Source: Candidatus Limimorpha equi (GTDB lineage Bacteria > Bacteroidota > Bacteroidia > Bacteroidales > F082). Taken from it: a stretch of DNA of 9,792 nucleotides. Below are positions 6,354-9,792 of this stretch, piece by piece. The notes below the pieces were generated by a model. It had not been told where the DNA came from. It made no database searches and was given only the letters and a program-made list of their open reading frames with translations. Every line of letters starts with the position of its first letter. Position 1 is the first letter of the stretch. The position numbers were made by a program, and so were the translations under genes. The stretch is taken from positions 1 through 9,792 of the forward strand of contig JAGHSL010000111.1 of the NCBI GenBank assembly GCA_018065885.1. Reading direction: 5' to 3'.

Positions 6354-7403
6354 ATGAAACGTTCTATCACTATCTTCTCATTGCTTTTAGCTTTTGCATC
6401 AGTATTCACTTCGTGCAGCACGAAAGTCGACCTTTATGCCGACTACAAGGAAATTCCAGTCATTTACGGCTTGCTTGATGTCACAAAAGACACCAATTAT
6501 GTGAAAATCATCCGCGCTTTTTCGGGCAGCGACGACGCATCAGTCAATGCCAACACCGTGGCTCTGATTCCCGATTCGAACAACTATCCGGGCAAACTGG
6601 ACGCTCGCATCATTGAGGAAAAAAGCACTCATGCAGGCAATTCGTATCACCCGACAGGAAGGGTTTTCGATCTGGACACGATGACCATTCACAGCAAGGA
6701 ACCGGGAGCTTTCTATTCTCCCGACCAAAAAGTGTATTACACCACCGCGCGTTTCTATACAGACAACAGCAACTCAAAATACAGGTATCGTCTTGAAGTG
6801 ATTATCAAGAATGACACGGTTTCGGCAGTTTCAAATATGGTTGGCGGTGAAAAGTTTTCTATTTCAACGAATTCCGTTGATTTAGATCCAACTTCAATTT
6901 CGGCCAGCAAAATCATGTTCTTCAGTGCTGAAAACGCATACGTCTATGAATTGAAGATGCAATTTAATTATAAGGAAACTCATCCTGGCCAGGAAACGAA
7001 GAACAAAAAAGTGGAATGGTCGCTGGGTACATATAATTCCAATGAAATGGCTTTCGAAGAATGGGGCAGTTACAAGGAATACGAAGTGCTTTACAAGCAT
7101 GAAGCTCTTTTCAACATGCTGACGAGCAAAATTGGTGCCGACACAATGAATGTTGAGCGTCTGATTGGCGACCTGAATATATTGATAGCTGCCGGCGGAT
7201 CAGAGCTTCACAATTACATTGAAGTCAATTCACCTTCGAGTAGCATTTCACAGAACCTTTCTGATTATTCAAATATCAGCGGTGGCTACGGCGTGTTTTC
7301 TTCGAGAATCAACATCTCGAAAAAAGTGAACTTGAGTCCGAATACCATCACGGCACTTATAGGCAAAAGCGGCTGGGGCTTCAAGCAGGATTTGGGCAAA
7401 TGA
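6354..7403 (+). CDS. Uncharacterised exported lipoprotein (possibly DUF4249-like)
   Basis: This 349-residue protein has a lipoprotein signal peptide: MKRS start, hydrophobic core IFSLLLAFASVF, lipobox F-T-S-C with Cys21. After the Cys come S-T-K-V-D-L rather than the acidic surface-export signal known in Bacteroides, so its side of the outer membrane is unclear. The rest looks mainly beta-stranded: I-P-V-I-Y-G-L-L-D near residue 35, G-A-F-Y-S-P in the middle, and I-S-G-G-Y-G-V-F-S-S near residue 310. The opening and this late Gly-rich motif recall DUF4249 lipoproteins, which often sit beside TonB-linked receptors; the match is loose. It is divergent from such a receptor and upstream of mutA, separated from mutA by 178 nt of repeat-rich DNA. 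No function is assigned. Confidence 0.75.
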   Translation: MKRSITIFSLLLAFASVFTSCSTKVDLYADYKEIPVIYGLLDVTKDTNYVKIIRAFSGSDDASVNANTVALIPDSNNYPGKLDARIIEEKSTHAGNSYHPTGRVFDLDTMTIHSKEPGAFYSPDQKVYYTTARFYTDNSNSKYRYRLEVIIKNDTVSAVSNMVGGEKFSISTNSVDLDPTSISASKIMFFSAENAYVYELKMQFNYKETHPGQETKNKKVEWSLGTYNSNEMAFEEWGSYKEYEVLYKHEALFNMLTSKIGADTMNVERLIGDLNILIAAGGSELHNYIEVNSPSSSISQNLSDYSNISGGYGVFSSRINISKKVNLSPNTITALIGKSGWGFKQDLGK

Positions 7404-7425
7404 TTTTTATGGTTTTCAGTAATAT

Positions 7426-7453
7426 AAAGTTCAAAATTGTTCAAATCCCGAAA
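7426..7453 (+). repeat. Intergenic repeat, copy 1 (28 nt)
   Basis: This 28-nt segment recurs at 9494-9521 with two mismatches, the last 19 nt being identical (it contains GTTCAAATCCCGAAA). It lies just after the lipoprotein stop and starts the repeat-rich space before mutA. Confidence 0.75.
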
Positions 7454-7578
7454 TCAAAAAGTCTAATTGTCTAAATGTCCATAAGTCAAATTGTCAACCA
7501 TAAATCTTTGAATTTTTGAATCTTTAAATCTTGAATTTTAAATCTTAAATCATTAAATATCAAATTTTTAAATCAACA
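7454..7578 (+). repeat. AT-rich degenerate tandem repeat leading into mutA
   Basis: The space before mutA is built from variants of short words: GTCTAAATGTC, AAATCTTTGAAT, TTTAAATCTTGAA, TTTAAATCTTAAATC, ATTTTTAAATC. The copies drift in length and sequence, so this is not a clean tandem array. No B12 riboswitch-like conserved box, no good hairpin and no full TAnnTTTG box was found. The final A/T-rich stretch (AATCAACATAC before ATG) is typical of strongly translated leaders in this phylum. Confidence 0.5.
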
Positions 7579-7581
7579 TAC

Positions 7582-9432
7582 ATGGAAGAAAAAAAGAAAC
7601 TTTTTGAGGAATTTCCACCAATAACCACCGAACAGTGGGAGGCTGTCATCGAGAAAGACCTCAAGGGCGCCGATTACAACAAGAAATTGGTGTGGAAAAC
7701 GGCTGAAGGTTTTCAGGTAAGACCTTACTACCGTGCCGAAGACTTGCAGCACATCACCTGGATGGGTGTCATGCCTAACCAATTCCCGTTTGTCCGCGGC
7801 AACCGCAGTCAGGAAAACAACTGGCTTATCCGTCAGGATATTATCGTGAATAATGTTGCCGAAGCCAACAAGCAAGCTCTCGATGCCATCAGCCGCGGCT
7901 GCAATTCCATCGGCTTCAAGCTGGAAAACAACAAGATTTACGATGCCATCGAAATCTCAACTTTGCTGAACGGCATCGACCAGAAGAAAGTCGAAATCAA
8001 CCTGTTCAACAACAAGTATCATCTCCCGCTGCTGGAGATGATGTCGAAAGTGCCGGAAGTGAAAGGCTCGCTCAACTACGACCCTCTGACACGCTATCTC
8101 CGCCGTGGCACTTGGTTTGTCAGCGAAGCCACCGATATGGAACTGGCTTATATCATGGTGAAAGCCGAAATGCCTGATTTCCAAACCATCGGTGTCAACA
8201 GCCACATTTTCACCAATGCTGGTGCTACCATCGTTCAGGAAATGGCATTCGCTCTTTCAATCGGTGCCGAATATCTCGATCAACTGACTGAAAAAGGCCT
8301 GACTGTCGACGAAATCGCTCCAAAGATGCGTTTCAACGTGGCTGTCGGTCAGAATTACTTCATGGAACTGGCCAAGATGCGCGCTTACCGTTATTTGTGG
8401 GCCAACATCGTGAAGGCTTACGGCGGCAAGGAGGAAAATGCCAAGATGCACATCCACGCTTTCAATGCTGAAATCGGCATGAGCCTGTATGATGCTTACG
8501 TCAACATGCTGAGAACCACCACCGGCACCATGTCGGCTGTCCTCGGCGGTGTCGATTCATTCTGCGTCACTCCATTCGATACGCCATTTGAAAATCCTAC
8601 CGATTTTGCCAACCGTATCTCACGCAACCAGCAGCTTATCCTGAAGGAAGAAGCTCATTTCGATAAGGTTGCTGATCCGGCCGCAGGTTCATATTACATT
8701 GAAAACCTCACCGATTCCATCGCAAAGGCCGCTTGGGATCTGTTCAATAAGATTCAGGACGAAGGCGGTTATCTCGCCGCTGTCCGCAAAGGCTTCATTC
8801 AGGCCTTGATTAAGGAAAGCGCTGCCAAGAAGTTCAGCAATGTGGCTACACGTCGCGAAACCATCCTCGGCACCAACCAGTTCCCGAACTTCACCGAAAC
8901 GATGAAATTTGCTCCTGAAGCATGGGTCTTCGAAGCCAATGACCGTCGTGACGAAAATGCTGAAATTGAGACCATCGTGACCTTCCGCGCTGCTCAGCAG
9001 TTTGAACAGTTGCGCTATGCTACCGATGTCTATGCTCAGAATCACAAGCGCCCAGTCGCTTGGATGTTCACATACGGCAACCTCGCCATGCTAAAGGCTC
9101 GTTCCAACTTTGCTTCCAACTTCTTTGCTTGCGCTGGCTTCCAAGTCGTCGACAACGCTGGTTTCAAGACTTTGGACGAAGGCATAGCTGCCGCTCGCGA
9201 AGTGAAGCCTGAAATTGTGGTCATCTGTTCGTCGGATGAAGAATACGGTGAAGGTAATGCACTCAAGATTTACGAAGCCCTGAAGAATGATACCATCGTG
9301 GTTTTGGCTGGCAATCCGGCCGGCACCGCCGATGTGCTGAAAGAAGCAGGCTTGCAGTATTTCATCCATGTGAAGAGTAACGTCCTCGATACTTTACAGG
9401 AATTCCAACAAAAATTAGGTATAACAAAATAA
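7582..9432 (+). CDS. mutA: Methylmalonyl-CoA mutase small subunit
   Basis: This 616-residue protein is the non-catalytic partner of the B12-dependent mutase that interconverts succinyl-CoA and (R)-methylmalonyl-CoA, usually in propionate formation in this phylum. The opening F-P-P-I-T-T-E-Q-W-E-A-V-I-E-K-D-L-K-G is typical of MutA. A TIM-barrel mutase domain spans about residues 30-450, with T-T-G-T-M-S-A-V-L-G-G-V-D-S-F-C-V-T-P-F-D near 312-332. The C-terminal flavodoxin-like domain starts near 483. There the catalytic subunit's D-x-H-x-x-G cobalamin motif is replaced by a segment without the histidine (Y-G-N-L-A-M-L-K-A-R-S-N-F), as in other small subunits, so cobalamin is bound only by the partner. 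Length is close to normal for the family. The ATG at 7582 immediately precedes the conserved N-terminus. The partner gene follows 141 nt downstream. Confidence 0.96.
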   Translation: MEEKKKLFEEFPPITTEQWEAVIEKDLKGADYNKKLVWKTAEGFQVRPYYRAEDLQHITWMGVMPNQFPFVRGNRSQENNWLIRQDIIVNNVAEANKQALDAISRGCNSIGFKLENNKIYDAIEISTLLNGIDQKKVEINLFNNKYHLPLLEMMSKVPEVKGSLNYDPLTRYLRRGTWFVSEATDMELAYIMVKAEMPDFQTIGVNSHIFTNAGATIVQEMAFALSIGAEYLDQLTEKGLTVDEIAPKMRFNVAVGQNYFMELAKMRAYRYLWANIVKAYGGKEENAKMHIHAFNAEIGMSLYDAYVNMLRTTTGTMSAVLGGVDSFCVTPFDTPFENPTDFANRISRNQQLILKEEAHFDKVADPAAGSYYIENLTDSIAKAAWDLFNKIQDEGGYLAAVRKGFIQALIKESAAKKFSNVATRRETILGTNQFPNFTETMKFAPEAWVFEANDRRDENAEIETIVTFRAAQQFEQLRYATDVYAQNHKRPVAWMFTYGNLAMLKARSNFASNFFACAGFQVVDNAGFKTLDEGIAAAREVKPEIVVICSSDEEYGEGNALKIYEALKNDTIVVLAGNPAGTADVLKEAGLQYFIHVKSNVLDTLQEFQQKLGITK

Positions 9433-9465
9433 AGAGAAAAGGGAAAGTGATAGAGTGGAAAGTAG

Positions 9466-9484
9466 GGACGCAATGCTTGCGTCC
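9466..9484. repeat. Short perfect hairpin between mutA and mutB
   Basis: GGACGCAA (9466-9473) and TTGCGTCC (9477-9484) are perfect reverse complements with a 3-nt loop (TGC). No T-run follows on either strand, so it is not a normal intrinsic terminator. Within the mutA-mutB transcript it could act as a processing or stability element, or be a dispersed small palindrome; neither is shown. Confidence 0.6.
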
Positions 9485-9493
9485 AGAAAATGG

Positions 9494-9555
9494 AAAGTTT
9501 AGAATTGTTCAAATCCCGAAACCTCGCATTCCCCAAATCCCGCAATCCAAATTAA
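9494..9555 (+). repeat. Intergenic repeat, copy 2, with further AATCCCG words
   Basis: Positions 9494-9521 repeat 7426-7453 with two mismatches. The copy runs on into CCTCGCATTCCCCAAATCCC and GCAATCC, using the same vocabulary as the patch near 2737-2787, where CTCGCATTCCC occurs on the opposite strand. It fills most of the space before mutB. Confidence 0.7.
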
Positions 9556-9573
9556 GAAAGGAAAAGTAATAAG

Positions 9574-9792
9574 ATGAAACCAAATTATAAAGACATCAAC
9601 CTTAACGTTGTACCTGAAAACAATGCAACTTGCCCACAGGGTGAAAATTGGGAAACTGCCGAACACATCATGGTGAAGTCTGCCTATACCGAGAAAGACC
9701 TCGAAGGCATGGAACATCTGAACTATGCTGCCGGTATCGCTCCTAACCTCCGTGGACCTTATTCAACCATGTATGTGATGCGTCCTTGGACC
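9574..9792 (+). CDS. mutB: Methylmalonyl-CoA mutase large (catalytic) subunit, N-terminal 73 residues
   Basis: The frame from ATG 9574 stays open to the right edge (73 codons), so the gene is cut by the window. The translation contains S-A-Y-T-E-K-D-L-E-G-M-E-H-L-N-Y (about residues 35-50) and then G-I-A-P-N-L-R-G-P-Y-S-T-M-Y-V-M-R-P-W-T. This R-G-P-Y-x-T-M-Y-x-x-R-P-W-T segment is diagnostic of the mutase large subunit and lines the CoA-substrate channel in known structures. The cobalamin-binding C-terminus lies outside the window. A purine-rich AAGAAAGGAAAAG precedes the start by about 10 nt, too loosely placed for a firm ribosome binding site. The gene is the obligate partner of mutA and is probably in the same transcript. 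Confidence 0.95.
   Translation, partial: MKPNYKDINLNVVPENNATCPQGENWETAEHIMVKSAYTEKDLEGMEHLNYAAGIAPNLRGPYSTMYVMRPWT

Noticed and set aside
7490..7578. CRISPR-like array
   Set aside because: The copies are short, drift in sequence and have no unique spacers of regular size; no cas genes are present.
7404..7581. Cobalamin riboswitch upstream of mutA
   Set aside because: The enzyme needs B12, so one was looked for, but the leader is low-complexity AT repeat without the conserved B12 box or paired stems.
9042..9432. mutA as a damaged gene because the cobalamin-binding histidine is missing
   Set aside because: Small subunits of this mutase normally lack that histidine, and the frame is intact at nearly full family length.
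9466..9484. Intrinsic terminator after mutA
   Set aside because: The hairpin is short and is followed by AGAAAATGG rather than a T-run; the partner gene lies just downstream.

Overview
The window looks like chromosomal DNA of a Bacteroidota (Bacteroidales-like) bacterium. The evidence is a DUF4476 protein, a TonB-linked outer-membrane beta-barrel receptor of the type common in this phylum, a MutA/MutB-type split methylmalonyl-CoA mutase, starts without clear Shine-Dalgarno sequences, and several matches to the Bacteroides -7 box TAnnTTTG. The genus cannot be named from the sequence alone.

Layout from left to right. At 2-283 (+) is the tail of a DUF4476 gene. It converges, across a strong hairpin (283-320), on a two-gene minus-strand unit: a small outer-membrane beta-barrel protein (340-819) and, upstream of it, a lipoprotein of the M28/type II glutaminyl cyclase family (861-1862). 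Next is a minus-strand block that looks like an accessory module: a HigB-HigA toxin-antitoxin pair (higB 2233-2550, higA 1912-2226) with a well-formed promoter and a 10-bp inverted repeat over its -33 element, then a P-loop ATPase with a C-terminal winged helix (2827-3963) whose -7 box lies between two copies of an AT-rich palindromic motif. A large TonB-linked barrel (4048-6159, minus) ends this half. It lacks the usual N-terminal carboxypeptidase-regulatory-like domain.

From 6354 the genes run on the plus strand: an unassigned lipoprotein (6354-7403), then the small (mutA, 7582-9432) and large (mutB, from 9574, cut by the window end) subunits of methylmalonyl-CoA mutase. This B12 enzyme interconverts succinyl-CoA and methylmalonyl-CoA, usually in the propionate-forming route of this phylum.

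The spaces between genes are unusual. Several (2720-2787, 6245-6277, 7426-7578, 9433-9560) are filled with degenerate short 'words' such as AAATCCCGAAA, CTCGCATTCCC, AAATCTTGAA and GAGAAAGGG. One 28-nt unit occurs with two mismatches on both sides of mutA. I saw no tRNA, rRNA, CRISPR array, transposase or integrase. I see no clearly new multi-gene system. The most testable observations are the two regulatory repeats (higBA and ATPase) and the intergenic repeat family.
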